Under the pieces are notes generated by a model. The model was given only the letters and a program-made list of their open reading frames with translations. It was not told the origin of the DNA and made no database searches. This document shows positions 47,057-56,153 of a stretch of DNA of 64,000 bases, piece after piece. Both the position numbers and the translations under genes were made by a program. The stretch covers positions 1,114,501 to 1,178,500 of the forward strand of contig NZ_CP039451.1 of assembly GCF_004843725.1 (NCBI RefSeq), given 5' to 3'. Position 1 is the stretch's first letter. Every line of letters begins with the position of its first letter. The stretch comes from Psychroserpens sp. NJDZ02. Lineage in GTDB: Bacteria > Bacteroidota > Bacteroidia > Flavobacteriales > Flavobacteriaceae.

Positions 47057-48841
47057 ATGATGATTAAACGCTTATTACCACTCCTACTATTTACATTCTC
47101 TTTTGCTCTTAATGCTCAAGAAGATTTAGTTGCACGCGAGTATTTTTCAGATGGGGAATTTGAAAAAGCACTGATTAGATACAAAAAACTATATATTAAG
47201 AAACCAGGAAACAACAACTATTTACTGCAAATTATAAAGATTGAACAACAATTAGAGCGGTATAAAGATGCTGAAACAAGGCTATTAGAAAGCCTCCAAA
47301 AAAAAGAAACACCTGATCTGTTAATAGAGCTAGGTTACAACTATCAATTACAAAACGACACTATTAACGCCAAAAACTATTACAATCAAGCTATTGCAAC
47401 TTTAAATAAAAATACAAGCAATGCCTATCGCGTTGGTCGTACGTTTGAAACACTTTCGCTTTTAAATCAAGCTATCACAACTTATAATAAAGCAATGGAA
47501 TTGAAACCAACGCTTAATTTTAATATGCAATTGGCCAAAATTTATGGAGAGCAAGGTGAAGTTGAAAAAATGTTTGTTAGCTATATTGATTTTGTTGAAG
47601 ACAACTCTAACTACTTAAACACTATTAAAAGAAATGTTAGCGAATTTATATCCGAAGACGATAGTAATGAAAATAATATCTTTTTAAGAAAAATACTGCT
47701 CAAGAAGACGCAACAATCACAAGATTTAATGTGGAATGAAATGCTAAGCTGGTTATTTATCCAACAAAAAGATTACAACAAAGCATTTATACAAGAAAAG
47801 GCAATCTACAAAAGGCAGCTCAAAAGTTTAAGACGAATGATCGAGTTAGCTCTCATTGCAGAAAACCAAAAGCAATATGAAGAAGCGTTACAAATTTTCA
47901 ATTTTATAATTGAAAACACTCAGGAAATAGGCACTAAATTATCTGCGCACTTAAAAAGCTTAGACATAATGACCAAAATTGCACTACCACAAGGTTATGC
48001 AGAGATTGACCAAATTTACAATTCCATTTTCGAAACCTACGATAAAACACCTCAAACGCTAGATTTGCAAGTAAGTTACGCTCATTTTCTAGCCTTTTAT
48101 TTAGACAATCAAGACAGCGCCATTTCACTATTAAAAAACACTCTAAAATATAATGTTTCTAAATACGACTTAGCCAAAGTCAAATTAGAATTAGGTGATA
48201 TTTTAGTACTCGAAGAAAAATTTAATGAAGCTTTAATTTATTACACACAAATCGAACGCAACTTAAAAAATAGCACATTAGCGCAAGATGCAAGATTTAG
48301 AATCGCAAAAGCAAGTTATTATAAAGGTGATTTTAAATGGGCGGAATCTCAACTAAAAATTTTAAAATCGTCCACCTCACAACTAACAGCAAATGATGCT
48401 TTAGATTTAAAACTACTAATTAGTGATAATAGAGCAGAAGATTCGTTACAAGTGGCTTTAACAAAATATGCTAAAGCAGATTTATTAGCCTTTCAGAATA
48501 AAAACGACGACGCCATTTCAATGTTAAATACCATTTTAGAAGAACATAAAACAGAAGTCATTATACCACAAGCATTATTAAAACAAGCGCTACTATTTGA
48601 ACGGAAAAAAGATTACCAAAATGCTAAAGCAAATTACTTACGTATTATAAAAGACTATAAAGACAGTATTTTAATTGACAACGCATTATATAATTTGGCA
48701 GAACTCTCAGTCAATCATTTAGTAGAAACCGAAAATGCTAAAAAATTATACGAAGATTTATTATTTAATCATCCCGATAGTATTTATGCTGTAGATGCCC
48801 GAAAAAAGTTTAGAGCACTTCGTGGGGACGCACTAAATTAA
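47057..48841 (+). CDS. secreted tetratricopeptide repeat protein
   Basis: The 594-residue protein has a signal peptide (about 1-20, ending LNAQ) and many TPR-like helical pairs through its whole length: YLLQIIKIEQQLERYKDAETRL, ELGYNYQLQNDTINAKNYYNQAI, VALTKYAKADLLAFQNKNDDAISML, FERKKDYQNAKANYLRIIKDY. It is probably periplasmic or outer-membrane associated and acts as a scaffold. The TPR pattern toward the end resembles outer-membrane lipoprotein-assembly factors, but there is no lipobox. It is followed six bases later by a GNAT gene. First Met could be 47057 or 47060. Confidence 0.88.
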   Translation: MMIKRLLPLLLFTFSFALNAQEDLVAREYFSDGEFEKALIRYKKLYIKKPGNNNYLLQIIKIEQQLERYKDAETRLLESLQKKETPDLLIELGYNYQLQNDTINAKNYYNQAIATLNKNTSNAYRVGRTFETLSLLNQAITTYNKAMELKPTLNFNMQLAKIYGEQGEVEKMFVSYIDFVEDNSNYLNTIKRNVSEFISEDDSNENNIFLRKILLKKTQQSQDLMWNEMLSWLFIQQKDYNKAFIQEKAIYKRQLKSLRRMIELALIAENQKQYEEALQIFNFIIENTQEIGTKLSAHLKSLDIMTKIALPQGYAEIDQIYNSIFETYDKTPQTLDLQVSYAHFLAFYLDNQDSAISLLKNTLKYNVSKYDLAKVKLELGDILVLEEKFNEALIYYTQIERNLKNSTLAQDARFRIAKASYYKGDFKWAESQLKILKSSTSQLTANDALDLKLLISDNRAEDSLQVALTKYAKADLLAFQNKNDDAISMLNTILEEHKTEVIIPQALLKQALLFERKKDYQNAKANYLRIIKDYKDSILIDNALYNLAELSVNHLVETENAKKLYEDLLFNHPDSIYAVDARKKFRALRGDALN

Positions 48842-48847
48842 AAAAAT

Positions 48848-49363
48848 ATGATCTTAGCCGAAACAGAACGTCTTATAATTTCAAAATTTACTCTTGCAGA
48901 TGCACCCTTCTTTTTAGAATTGATAAACACACCTAAATTCAAAAAGTATGTCGGTGACCGTAACGTAAAAACCGTGGCGCAAGCAGAAGACCGTATTAAA
49001 AATGGCCATTTAAAAAATTACGAAGACTTAGGTTATGGCTTTTACAAATTGCTCTTAAAATCGGAAAATAACATTCCTATTGGCACTAGTGGTATAACAC
49101 AACGTGACACTCTAGAACTTCCTGACATTGGCTTTGCAATGCTTCCGCAATATGAAGGTCAAGGTTATGGATTAGAATCTTCAAAACTAATACTACAATT
49201 GGCTAAAGATGTATTCAAAATCCCTAAAATAGGCGCAATAACATCAGAACATAACACTGGATCCATAAAATTAATAGAAAAATTAGGATTAACTTATGAA
49301 AAAAGAGTAAAACCCTTTGAGGATGATGCAGAACTTATGTTATTTGCAAAAACTTTACTGTAA
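48848..49363 (+). CDS. GNAT family N-acetyltransferase (RimJ/RimL-like)
   Basis: The 171-residue protein has the RimJ/RimL-type acetyltransferase pattern: ETERLIISKFTLADAPFFLELINTP at the start, GTSGITQRDTLELPDIGFAMLPQYEGQGYGLESSKLIL with the acetyl-CoA loop QYEGQGYG, and HNTGSIKLIEKLGL near the end. Substrate is unknown and could be a protein N-terminus or a small amine. It follows the TPR gene after six bases and precedes DUF4286. Confidence 0.88.
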   Translation: MILAETERLIISKFTLADAPFFLELINTPKFKKYVGDRNVKTVAQAEDRIKNGHLKNYEDLGYGFYKLLLKSENNIPIGTSGITQRDTLELPDIGFAMLPQYEGQGYGLESSKLILQLAKDVFKIPKIGAITSEHNTGSIKLIEKLGLTYEKRVKPFEDDAELMLFAKTLL

Positions 49364-49406
49364 TTAGCATTCCGTTTAAATTTAGGAATACATTAAACAT
49401 ATAAAA

Positions 49407-49730
49407 ATGTACATATATAACGTCACTGTAAACATAGACGAAAGCGCTCATGACGAGTGGTTAACCTGGATTAAGGAACATATCCCTAAAGTTCTAGCGA
49501 CTGGAAAATTTGAAAAAGCAACCTTAACCAAGGTTCTTGTAGAGGAAGACATGGGCGGACAGACCTATTCTATCCAATACAAATCATACTCAAGAGAAGC
49601 TTTAGATGCCTATTACAAAGAAGATGCCGACACCTTAAGAAACGAAGCTTCAAAGAAGTTTGCCGACAAAATGTTAGCTTTTAGAACAGAACTTCAAATT
49701 GTTGATGAGTATTCTGTAACGTTCAAATAA
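49407..49730 (+). CDS. DUF4286 family protein
   Basis: The 107-residue protein starts [19 protein letters not shown] and contains [20 protein letters not shown] and [20 protein letters not shown], a ferredoxin-like-fold pattern of DUF4286 in Bacteroidota. It is cytoplasmic with no known role. It is located 29 bases before rsmA, a neighbour order I associate with Flavobacteriaceae. Possibly co-transcribed with rsmA and mgtE. Confidence 0.85.
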   Translation: MYIYNVTVNIDESAHDEWLTWIKEHIPKVLATGKFEKATLTKVLVEEDMGGQTYSIQYKSYSREALDAYYKEDADTLRNEASKKFADKMLAFRTELQIVDEYSVTFK

Positions 49731-49759
49731 TTCAGCTTAAGCTAAAAAACACACCTTTT

Positions 49760-50557
49760 ATGGCAAAATACAAACCAAACAACCATCAGGTTAAAGCAAA
49801 AAAATTCTTAGGACAACACTTTTTAGAAGACGAAGGTATTGCTAGAGACATTGCAGATTCATTGACCTTAAATGGTTATAAAAACGTCTTAGAAATTGGT
49901 CCAGGAATGGGTGTTTTAACAAAATACTTACTTGATAAGCCCGTTAAGACTTACGCTATAGAAATAGATACCGACAGTGTAGAATATCTTAAAAACAACT
50001 ATCTAACTTTAGCAGATAGGATAATTGAAAAAGATTTTTTAAAGTACGATGTAACTGAGACTTTTAATGACCAGCCTTTTGCTATCATTGGAAACTTCCC
50101 TTATAATATTTCAACACAAATAGTCTTTAAAACGTTAGAGCTACGCGACCAAATACCAGAATTTTCAGGTATGTTTCAAAAAGAAGTCGCACAACGTATT
50201 TGCTCTAAAGAAGGGAGTAAAGTTTACGGAATCCTTTCGGTTTTAACTCAGGCCTTTTATGATGCAGAATATTTATTTACTGTACCACCTACCGTTTTTA
50301 ATCCACCACCAAGAGTAGAATCTGGGGTCTTACGATTAACAAGAAAAGCAGACTACAGTTTACCATGTGACGAAAAATTATTTTTCAGAGTGGTTAAACA
50401 AGCGTTTCAACAACGTCGCAAAACCATGCGTAACAGTTTAAAAACATTTGAATTGTCAGATAATCTAAAAGCAAACGCTATCTTTGACCAGCGACCAGAA
50501 CAGCTTAGTGTTACACAATTTTTAGAGTTAACTAGCTTAATAGAAAACGACAAATAA
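49760..50557 (+). CDS. rsmA: 16S rRNA (adenine1518-N6/adenine1519-N6) dimethyltransferase
   Basis: The 265-residue KsgA homologue dimethylates two adenines at the end of 16S rRNA helix 45 during small-subunit assembly. SAM-binding [15 protein letters not shown] (about 45-59) and the catalytic NFPYNIST (about 112-119) are intact, preceded by [11 protein letters not shown]. Length matches the family. The mgtE gene starts four bases after its stop. Confidence 0.97.
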   Translation: MAKYKPNNHQVKAKKFLGQHFLEDEGIARDIADSLTLNGYKNVLEIGPGMGVLTKYLLDKPVKTYAIEIDTDSVEYLKNNYLTLADRIIEKDFLKYDVTETFNDQPFAIIGNFPYNISTQIVFKTLELRDQIPEFSGMFQKEVAQRICSKEGSKVYGILSVLTQAFYDAEYLFTVPPTVFNPPPRVESGVLRLTRKADYSLPCDEKLFFRVVKQAFQQRRKTMRNSLKTFELSDNLKANAIFDQRPEQLSVTQFLELTSLIENDK

Positions 50558-50561
50558 TCTA

Positions 50562-51932
50562 GTGGAAGACAATCAAAACATACAGTTTCAGCTTACAGAC
50601 GAGCTCATCGAGCGCGTAGAGCTACTTATCGAACAAAAAAACGATGCTGCTCTTAAGTTACTTTTAGAAGAATTTCATTACGCTGATATTGCCGAAATTC
50701 TTGATGAAGTCAACTTAGACGAAGCGATGTATGTTATTAAGCTTCTTGATTCCGAAACCACATCTGATGTCCTTATGGAATTGGACGAGGATAATCGAGA
50801 AAAAGTCTTAAAAAACTTATCTGCAAAAGAAATAGCGGAAGAGATTGAAGAGCTAGATACCGATGATGCAGCAGATATTATTGCTGAGTTACCTGAAGCC
50901 CGCCAAGCCGAAGTCATTTCGCAAATAGAAGATAAAGAACACAGGGCCGAAATCCAAGAACTTTTAGCGTATGACGAGGACACCGCAGGTGGATTAATGG
51001 CCAAGGAGCTTGTTAAAGTTTATGAAACCTGGACCGTTGCAGAATGCCTACGTCGTATCCGAGGTCAAGCACAAAATGTAAGTCGCGTGCATTCTATATA
51101 TGTCGTTGATCAACAAGAAAAATTACTAGGTCGTTTATCTTTAAAAGATCTATTAACGGCAAAAAGCGATCAAAAAATAGCCGAATTATCCAATTCTAAC
51201 GTAGACTACGTTTATGTAGAAGAAGATGCAGAAGAAGTAGCAAAAATCATGCAAAAGTATGATTTAGAAGCCATTCCTGTTGTAGACCAAAATAAAACAC
51301 TTTTAGGACGCATTACCATTGATGATATTGTCGATGTTATCCGTGAAGAAGCAGATAAAGATTATCAAATGGCAGCCGGTATATCTCAGGATGTAGAAGC
51401 TGATGATAGCATCTTAAAACTGACAAAAGCAAGACTACCATGGCTACTTATTGGTATGTTTGGTGGTCTTGGAGCAGCAAGCATAATAGAAGGTTTTAAT
51501 GGGTCCATGGGAGAATTTATAATCCTACTAAGTTTTGTGCCTCTAATACAAGCCACAGCCGGAAATGTTGGTGTCCAATCGTCTGCAATTGTAGTACAAG
51601 GATTAGCTAATAATAGTATTGATGGCAACATTCTAAAACGTCTTTTAAAAGAAGCCGTTTTAGGATTAGTAAATGGTTTAGCAATAGCATTAATTGCAAT
51701 AGTAGTCACCCATTTTGTTTTTAAAACACCCTATTTAATTTCGATCACTATAGCCATTGCACTAGTTGCCGTAATTATTATGGCTGCATTAATAGGTACA
51801 TTTATCCCTATATTTTTAGACAAAAGAGGTATAGACCCAGCAGTAGCAACTGGTCCTTTTATTACCACAAGTAACGATGTCTTTGGGATACTACTGTACT
51901 TTCTAATAGCAAAATCCATTTTAGGGTTTTAA
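50562..51932 (+). CDS. mgtE: magnesium transporter MgtE
   Basis: The 456-residue protein has the acidic MgtE N domain (about 15-130), two CBS domains (about 135-265, with YVVDQQEKLLGRLSLKDLL and IPVVDQNKTLLGRITIDDI) and five membrane helices (about 300-456) with LIQATAGNVGVQSS and FITTSNDVFGILLYF. Cytoplasmic Mg2+ binding to the N/CBS region gates the pore. The start is GTG, four bases after rsmA, with no suitable ATG before the N domain. A palindromic repeat-like element follows directly. Confidence 0.95.
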   Translation: MEDNQNIQFQLTDELIERVELLIEQKNDAALKLLLEEFHYADIAEILDEVNLDEAMYVIKLLDSETTSDVLMELDEDNREKVLKNLSAKEIAEEIEELDTDDAADIIAELPEARQAEVISQIEDKEHRAEIQELLAYDEDTAGGLMAKELVKVYETWTVAECLRRIRGQAQNVSRVHSIYVVDQQEKLLGRLSLKDLLTAKSDQKIAELSNSNVDYVYVEEDAEEVAKIMQKYDLEAIPVVDQNKTLLGRITIDDIVDVIREEADKDYQMAAGISQDVEADDSILKLTKARLPWLLIGMFGGLGAASIIEGFNGSMGEFIILLSFVPLIQATAGNVGVQSSAIVVQGLANNSIDGNILKRLLKEAVLGLVNGLAIALIAIVVTHFVFKTPYLISITIAIALVAVIIMAALIGTFIPIFLDKRGIDPAVATGPFITTSNDVFGILLYFLIAKSILGF

Positions 51933-51942
51933 TATAATCTGG

Positions 51943-52030
51943 GCGTTACCTAAAGGTCGTGCCATCCATTATATCTTTTTTTTGCCATTTATGGCAGCAA
52001 AAAAAAGGATGCCATTTCTACCACTAACGC
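51943..52030. repeat. 88-bp imperfect palindromic element, REP/MITE-like
   Basis: The element is bounded by GCGTTA (51943-51948) and TAACGC (52025-52030) as inverted ends and has a central hairpin TGCCATTTATGGCA (51983-51996) flanked by T8 and A8. The string GCGTTACC...AAGGTCG...TATATCTTTTT...GGATGCC...CTAACGC resembles a repetitive intergenic element that I recall after genes in many flavobacterial genomes. It starts 10 bases after mgtE and might terminate its transcript. Confidence 0.5.
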
Positions 52031-52052
52031 TTAAAAACACTACTTTTAAGCT

Positions 52053-52418
52053 ATGAAAGCACTAGACATTACTCAAAAACTATCTAAGTTTACAGATAAC
52101 TGGCAACCACATCAAATAGCTATCGTAGACGATATGCAAGTATTGTTAGCCAAGCTTAAAGGCGAATTTGTGTGGCATAGCCATGATAATGAAGACGAAC
52201 TTTTTCAGGTCATTAAAGGCACACTCTACATGCAATTTAGAGACCGAACAGAAATTGTTAACGCTGGAGAAATTATAGTCGTTCCTAAAGGCGTAGAACA
52301 TAATCCTGCCACAAAAAACAATGAGGAAGTCCACGTCTTACTATTCGAAAAACTAAACACTGCTCATACTGGCAAAGTAAAACACGAATTAACGCAGACC
52401 AACTATCCAAAAATTTAA
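52053..52418 (+). CDS. single-domain cupin protein
   Basis: The 121-residue protein has one cupin motif set: GEFVWHSHDNEDELFQVIKG (metal-ligand His, His and Glu, about 35-54) and VVPKGVEHNPATKNNEEVHVLLFE (third His, about 75-98). It is a small cytoplasmic beta-barrel that likely binds a metal. No substrate can be inferred. It lies 21 bases before a 2-hydroxyacid dehydrogenase gene, so a shared transcript is likely. Confidence 0.87.
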   Translation: MKALDITQKLSKFTDNWQPHQIAIVDDMQVLLAKLKGEFVWHSHDNEDELFQVIKGTLYMQFRDRTEIVNAGEIIVVPKGVEHNPATKNNEEVHVLLFEKLNTAHTGKVKHELTQTNYPKI

Positions 52419-52438
52419 ATAACAACATACTTTAGAAA

Positions 52439-53377
52439 ATGAAAATACTTCATCTAGACTCCAACCATCCTTTACTAATAAATCAACTAAATGACCTAGG
52501 TTATACAAACCATGAAGATTTCACGTCGTCTAAAGCAGACATTCAAAACAAAATCAAAGCATATGATGGTTTTATAATCAGAAGTCGCTTTAGTATTGAT
52601 GCTGCATTTTTAGATGCGGCTACAAATTTGAAATTTATAGGACGTGTCGGTGCAGGTTTAGAAAACATCGATTGTGACTACGCCCAAAGTAAAGGCATAA
52701 CATTAATCGCTGCTCCAGAAGGCAATCGTAACGCAGTTGGAGAACATAGTTTAGCAATGCTCCTATCGCTATTTAATAAGCTAAATAAAGCCGACAAAGA
52801 AGTTAGAGAAGGCAAATGGCTACGTGAAGACAACAGAGGCTTAGAACTAGACGGTAAAACCGTTGGTCTAATTGGTTATGGTAATATGGGAAAAGCATTT
52901 GCAAAAAAACTACGAGGTTTTGATGTCACTGTTTTATGTTATGATCTCAAACCCAATATGGGAGATGACAACGCTAAACAAGTAAGCCTAACAGAACTTC
53001 AAGAAAAAGCAGAAGTACTAAGTCTACATACGCCAGAAACAGAGTCTACTATAAAAATGGTCAATAAAGACCTAATAAACGGGTTTAAAAACCCATTTTG
53101 GCTCATAAATACAGCACGTGGCAAAAGTGTGGTTACCTCAGACCTAGTCTCTGCCTTAAAATCAGGACAAATACTAGGTGCTGGTTTAGACGTTTTAGAA
53201 TATGAAAAATCATCTTTCGAAAATCTGTTTAGTGACAACAACATGCCCGAAGCTTTTAAGTATCTGATACAGTCTGACCAAGTACTACTATCACCGCATG
53301 TGGCTGGCTGGACTATTCAAAGTAAAGGAAAATTAGCACAAACTATCGTGGATAAAATCAAAGCAAAATTTTATTAG
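52439..53377 (+). CDS. D-isomer-specific 2-hydroxyacid dehydrogenase
   Basis: The 312-residue NAD-dependent enzyme has the GLIGYGNMGKAFAKKL nucleotide-binding motif (about 142-157), the catalytic Arg-region LINTARGKSVV (about 222-232) and the catalytic His in LSPHVAGWT (about 287-295). It resembles the phosphoglycerate dehydrogenase (SerA) and glyoxylate/hydroxypyruvate reductase group. It lacks the C-terminal ACT domain of the long SerA forms. Substrate uncertain. It follows the cupin gene closely. Confidence 0.88.
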   Translation: MKILHLDSNHPLLINQLNDLGYTNHEDFTSSKADIQNKIKAYDGFIIRSRFSIDAAFLDAATNLKFIGRVGAGLENIDCDYAQSKGITLIAAPEGNRNAVGEHSLAMLLSLFNKLNKADKEVREGKWLREDNRGLELDGKTVGLIGYGNMGKAFAKKLRGFDVTVLCYDLKPNMGDDNAKQVSLTELQEKAEVLSLHTPETESTIKMVNKDLINGFKNPFWLINTARGKSVVTSDLVSALKSGQILGAGLDVLEYEKSSFENLFSDNNMPEAFKYLIQSDQVLLSPHVAGWTIQSKGKLAQTIVDKIKAKFY

Positions 53378-53496
53378 CCTATTTTGTTTCAAAGTCCATT
53401 TACCCTATGGGTTACCATTGTAAACCATTTCCGCATTTACCGTTTATAAATGTTGCGTCTCAAAAAACTGTTTTGTAATTTACCTTACTGGTCTAT

Positions 53497-53729
53497 ATGC
53501 AAAAAAAAGAACTTTATAATTGGTTTGTATCAGAATACCCAAAACACTGTAAATACAAATTAGACATGGATAAAAGTTGTATCAGATAAAAACAGATGAC
53601 ATTCTTTATGTTTTGATCGTCCAATTATTAGGAAAAATGAGTATTAAAGAATGGATAGCAATTTATGAATCTACATTAAATTTAAAAAATGAAAAAACGC
53701 GTCACAGGAATTGGAGGTCTATTTTTTAA
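53497..53729 (+). pseudogene. frameshifted remnant of a small unrecognised gene
   Basis: A frame from ATG 53497 reads MQKKELYNWFVSEYPKHCKY and stops after 30 residues (TAA at 53587-53589). Immediately after, a different frame continues with DDILYVLIVQLLGKMSIKEW and stops at 53727-53729, overlapping the VOC gene start. Both halves have coding-like composition and read as one protein of about 75 residues, so one base has probably been gained or lost near 53570-53590. The family is not recognised. Confidence 0.45.
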
Positions 53730-54078
53730 AACAAAAGACCCAAAAGCCTCAAAAGATTGGTATAACAAACATTTAGATTTTAATACAGACGATTACGGTT
53801 CTACCTTTTGGTGGAAGGATAAAGACGGTAATGATTGCTCTACACAATGGAGTCCATTTCCTGAAGATTCTAAACATTTTGAACCTTCAAAAAAAGACTT
53901 TATGTTTAACTATCGTGTAGAGAATCTTAAGGAATTAATAAAAGTATTAAAAGAAGAAGGTGTCACTGTTTTAGGTGAAATTGAAGAATATGACTATGGG
54001 AAATTTGGCTGGATACTCGATAACGACGGTAATAAAATTGAACTTTGGGAGCCAATCGATAAAATATTTTTAAAGTAG
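53689..54078 (+). CDS. VOC (glyoxalase/bleomycin resistance) family protein
   Basis: The 129-residue protein shows the paired beta-alpha-beta-beta-beta repeats of the vicinal oxygen chelate fold: TGIGGLFFKTKDPKASKDWYNKHLDF, STFWWKDKDGND, and YGKFGWILDNDGNKIELWEP at the end with the usual Glu ligand. Members include lactoylglutathione lyase and dioxygenases, but the activity here is unknown. Its start lies inside the degenerate frame upstream. No neighbouring pathway gene gives a clue. Confidence 0.87.
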   Translation: MKKRVTGIGGLFFKTKDPKASKDWYNKHLDFNTDDYGSTFWWKDKDGNDCSTQWSPFPEDSKHFEPSKKDFMFNYRVENLKELIKVLKEEGVTVLGEIEEYDYGKFGWILDNDGNKIELWEPIDKIFLK

Positions 54079-54127
54079 TTATTTAGAAATGTAATATATT
54101 AGTAATCTACTAACTAACAAAAACCCC

Positions 54128-54670
54128 ATGAGTGAAGATCATAAAAATATAGAGAACGACGCTGAACAAACTGTGAACAATTTAGAGGAATCAGTTAATG
54201 CAAAAGCTACAGACGCAAAAGAAGCAACCAGCGACACTGCAAATACGTCTAATGATAAAACATCAGAAGTGCTAGATAAAGCAGAAGCCAAGTTTGAAGA
54301 TATCAAAACGGAAGCTAAAGAGACATTTGAAAAGGCAAAAGCCAAAGCAACAGAATTCTACAATGAAGATGCCAAAGAGTTTATGGATGACGCTAAAGAA
54401 AAAGCATCAAAGATAGCCAAAGAGGCAGGAGAAAAATTTGACGAGTTATCTGATGATGCTAAAGAAACTTACGAAAAAGTAAAGGCTAAAGCCACGGAGT
54501 TTTATAACGAAGATGCTAAAGAACTTATAGACGATGCCAAAGCAAAGGCTTCTAAATTTGCGGACGACGCTGGAGATAAATTAGAAGATTTAGCGGAGGA
54601 TGCCAAAGAAGTTATTGAGGAAACCACCAAGAAGACTAAGACTTTTTTCCAAAGGTTATTTGGTAAATAA
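54128..54670 (+). CDS. LEA-like alpha-helical repeat protein
   Basis: The 180-residue protein is dominated by Ala, Lys, Glu and Asp with an 11-residue-like helical rhythm, as in late embryogenesis abundant and YtxH-like stress proteins. A 48-residue unit is duplicated (EKAKAKATEFYNEDAKEF and EKVKAKATEFYNEDAKEL, 144 bp apart in DNA). There is no signal peptide. The C-terminus ends with a short amphipathic basic tail (FFQRLFGK) that could touch membranes. It likely protects cell components during stress, which is inferred from composition. Confidence 0.8.
   Translation: MSEDHKNIENDAEQTVNNLEESVNAKATDAKEATSDTANTSNDKTSEVLDKAEAKFEDIKTEAKETFEKAKAKATEFYNEDAKEFMDDAKEKASKIAKEAGEKFDELSDDAKETYEKVKAKATEFYNEDAKELIDDAKAKASKFADDAGDKLEDLAEDAKEVIEETTKKTKTFFQRLFGK
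54344..54580 (+). repeat. 144-bp internal tandem duplication in the LEA-like gene
   Basis: Two 48-codon units start at about 54344 and 54488 and remain clearly alignable at both DNA and protein levels. Confidence 0.7.
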
Positions 54671-54739
54671 TTAATTTTACACAAATTAAAAGTAAAGTCT
54701 TTTTTGATTTTATCTTTTTTACGTACTTTTATAAACGTG

Positions 54740-54751
54740 ATATTGCAATAT
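54740..54751. promoter_or_regulatory. palindromic operator candidate for the ArsR-family gene
   Basis: ATATTGCAATAT is a perfect 12-bp dyad located 36 bases before the ArsR-type gene. Dimeric ArsR repressors bind such dyads in their own promoters, so autoregulation is likely. Confidence 0.55.
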
Positions 54752-54786
54752 ATAGTTTTATTAAAATTAATTCACTGAGTTTTATT

Positions 54787-55113
54787 ATGGGCTTTTCAAA
54801 AAAACAATTGTTTAATCAATCTCAAAATCAAGTTGCCAATTACACTAAAGTTTTAGGACATCCTGCTAGAATAGCAATGATCCAACACATCAGTGAACAT
54901 AAAGATTGTAATTGCAATGCTTTAGTAAAAAGCACAGGATTGTCACAGCCAACAATATCACAACACTTAGGTGAGATTAGAAAAATAGGATTACTTAAAC
55001 AAAAGATACAAGGTAAAAACCTATTCTATTCTATAGATTTGGAACAGCTAAACGAATGTAGACGCGTTGTCAATGACTTTTTTGTTAAGACACAGGTTAA
55101 TTGTAATAAGTAA
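54787..55113 (+). CDS. ArsR/SmtB family transcriptional regulator with CxC metal-site motif
   Basis: The 108-residue winged-helix regulator shows KVLGHPARIAMIQHI (about 21-35) and the recognition helix TGLSQPTISQHLGEIRKIGLL (about 49-69). KDCNCNAL carries Cys41 and Cys43 exactly where ArsR has ELCVCDL, so a trivalent metalloid or metal ion may be sensed. Extra cysteines near the C-terminus could complete the site. No arsenic or efflux gene is adjacent: the gene ends three bases before the convergent gene. A palindrome lies in its promoter. It stands alone as an orphan regulator. Confidence 0.88.
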   Translation: MGFSKKQLFNQSQNQVANYTKVLGHPARIAMIQHISEHKDCNCNALVKSTGLSQPTISQHLGEIRKIGLLKQKIQGKNLFYSIDLEQLNECRRVVNDFFVKTQVNCNK

Positions 55114-55115
55114 TA

Positions 55116-56153
55116 CTAATTAAGATTATAATTAATTGGTAACATGGAGACTATTCTATTACTACCAAAAACACCACCAAACAAGACGCCATTTACAGGA
55201 GAATGTATACCAAAAGCATCTATATAAAACAAGTGATCCTCCGCATTTGGTAACAGAAAAGCTTGGTCTAAGTTATCAAAACTAACCACTACTTTATTAG
55301 AATCAAAAAAAGATACTTCTGTTAAATCGCCTTCTGTTTTAACCACTCTAAAAACAGAGGTCTGGGTTATTTCAAATAGCGGTTCAGAGTCATCCGCGCT
55401 TTCTCTTTTAAACAATCTAAAACCATTTTGCTTAAGTGCACTTTTTGCCAAGCTTCGCATAAAATATAATAAAGATGTCTTAAAAACAACGTTTCGGTTT
55501 TCGATATAGCGTTTCTTAATCTTCTTTCTACTCAATTCAGAAAAAATACTTGTACCGCTATAAAGCACTTTACTAACATACTTTAAACCAGAAGGTGGGT
55601 GTTTAAATACTATTTCAAAGTCTACAAGGTTATACTCTACCTTATATCCTAAATACTTATTGATTATAATTATTGGTTGATCCGCCATGGCGTACATGGT
55701 TTGATCTACTTTACTATATCGAAACCTAATCTTATCAAGGTTAGTTATTTTACAATCTTTACTGTAGATGGAATGACCCAAAAACTCACGCTTAAAATAA
55801 CTCAACTTTTTTGATCTTGACCAATCATCATCTGACAGAATAACCTCTTCTAAATTAGTCGTTTGAGGTTTTAATTTGATTATCGGATTGGTTTGGAGGA
55901 TGTTTTTGTCAATAATTTGACTTTCATACCCTATAAAACTAACTACTAAAGGCACGTTAATGTTTTGATTAGAGCTTATAGTAAATATACCGTCCAAATC
56001 TGTAATGACTCCTATTGTAGTCCCATCAAAATAAACCGTTACGTTGGGTAAAGGAATATTTGTATCCGCAGCTAATATTGTGCCAGTAAAAGTCTGCGCA
56101 AATCCAATTGAACTAACAAAAAAAATAAATAGTATTACTAATTTATTCCTCAT
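55116..56153 (-). CDS. carboxypeptidase-like regulatory domain protein
   Basis: The 345-residue protein has a signal peptide (about 1-19, IGFAQ) and a carboxypeptidase D regulatory-like domain (about 20-100) with FTGTILAADTNIPLPNVTVYFDGTTIGVITDLDG. The rest resembles the soluble part of flavobacterial proteins with a DUF5686-like C-terminal region (VKTEGDLTEVSFFDSNKVV). There is no TonB plug or barrel. The gene begins within the last bases of olsF (11-base overlap) and is probably co-transcribed with it. Role unknown, likely periplasmic or outer-membrane associated. Confidence 0.8.
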   Translation of the reverse strand: MRNKLVILFIFFVSSIGFAQTFTGTILAADTNIPLPNVTVYFDGTTIGVITDLDGIFTISSNQNINVPLVVSFIGYESQIIDKNILQTNPIIKLKPQTTNLEEVILSDDDWSRSKKLSYFKREFLGHSIYSKDCKITNLDKIRFRYSKVDQTMYAMADQPIIIINKYLGYKVEYNLVDFEIVFKHPPSGLKYVSKVLYSGTSIFSELSRKKIKKRYIENRNVVFKTSLLYFMRSLAKSALKQNGFRLFKRESADDSEPLFEITQTSVFRVVKTEGDLTEVSFFDSNKVVVSFDNLDQAFLLPNAEDHLFYIDAFGIHSPVNGVLFGGVFGSNRIVSMLPINYNLN

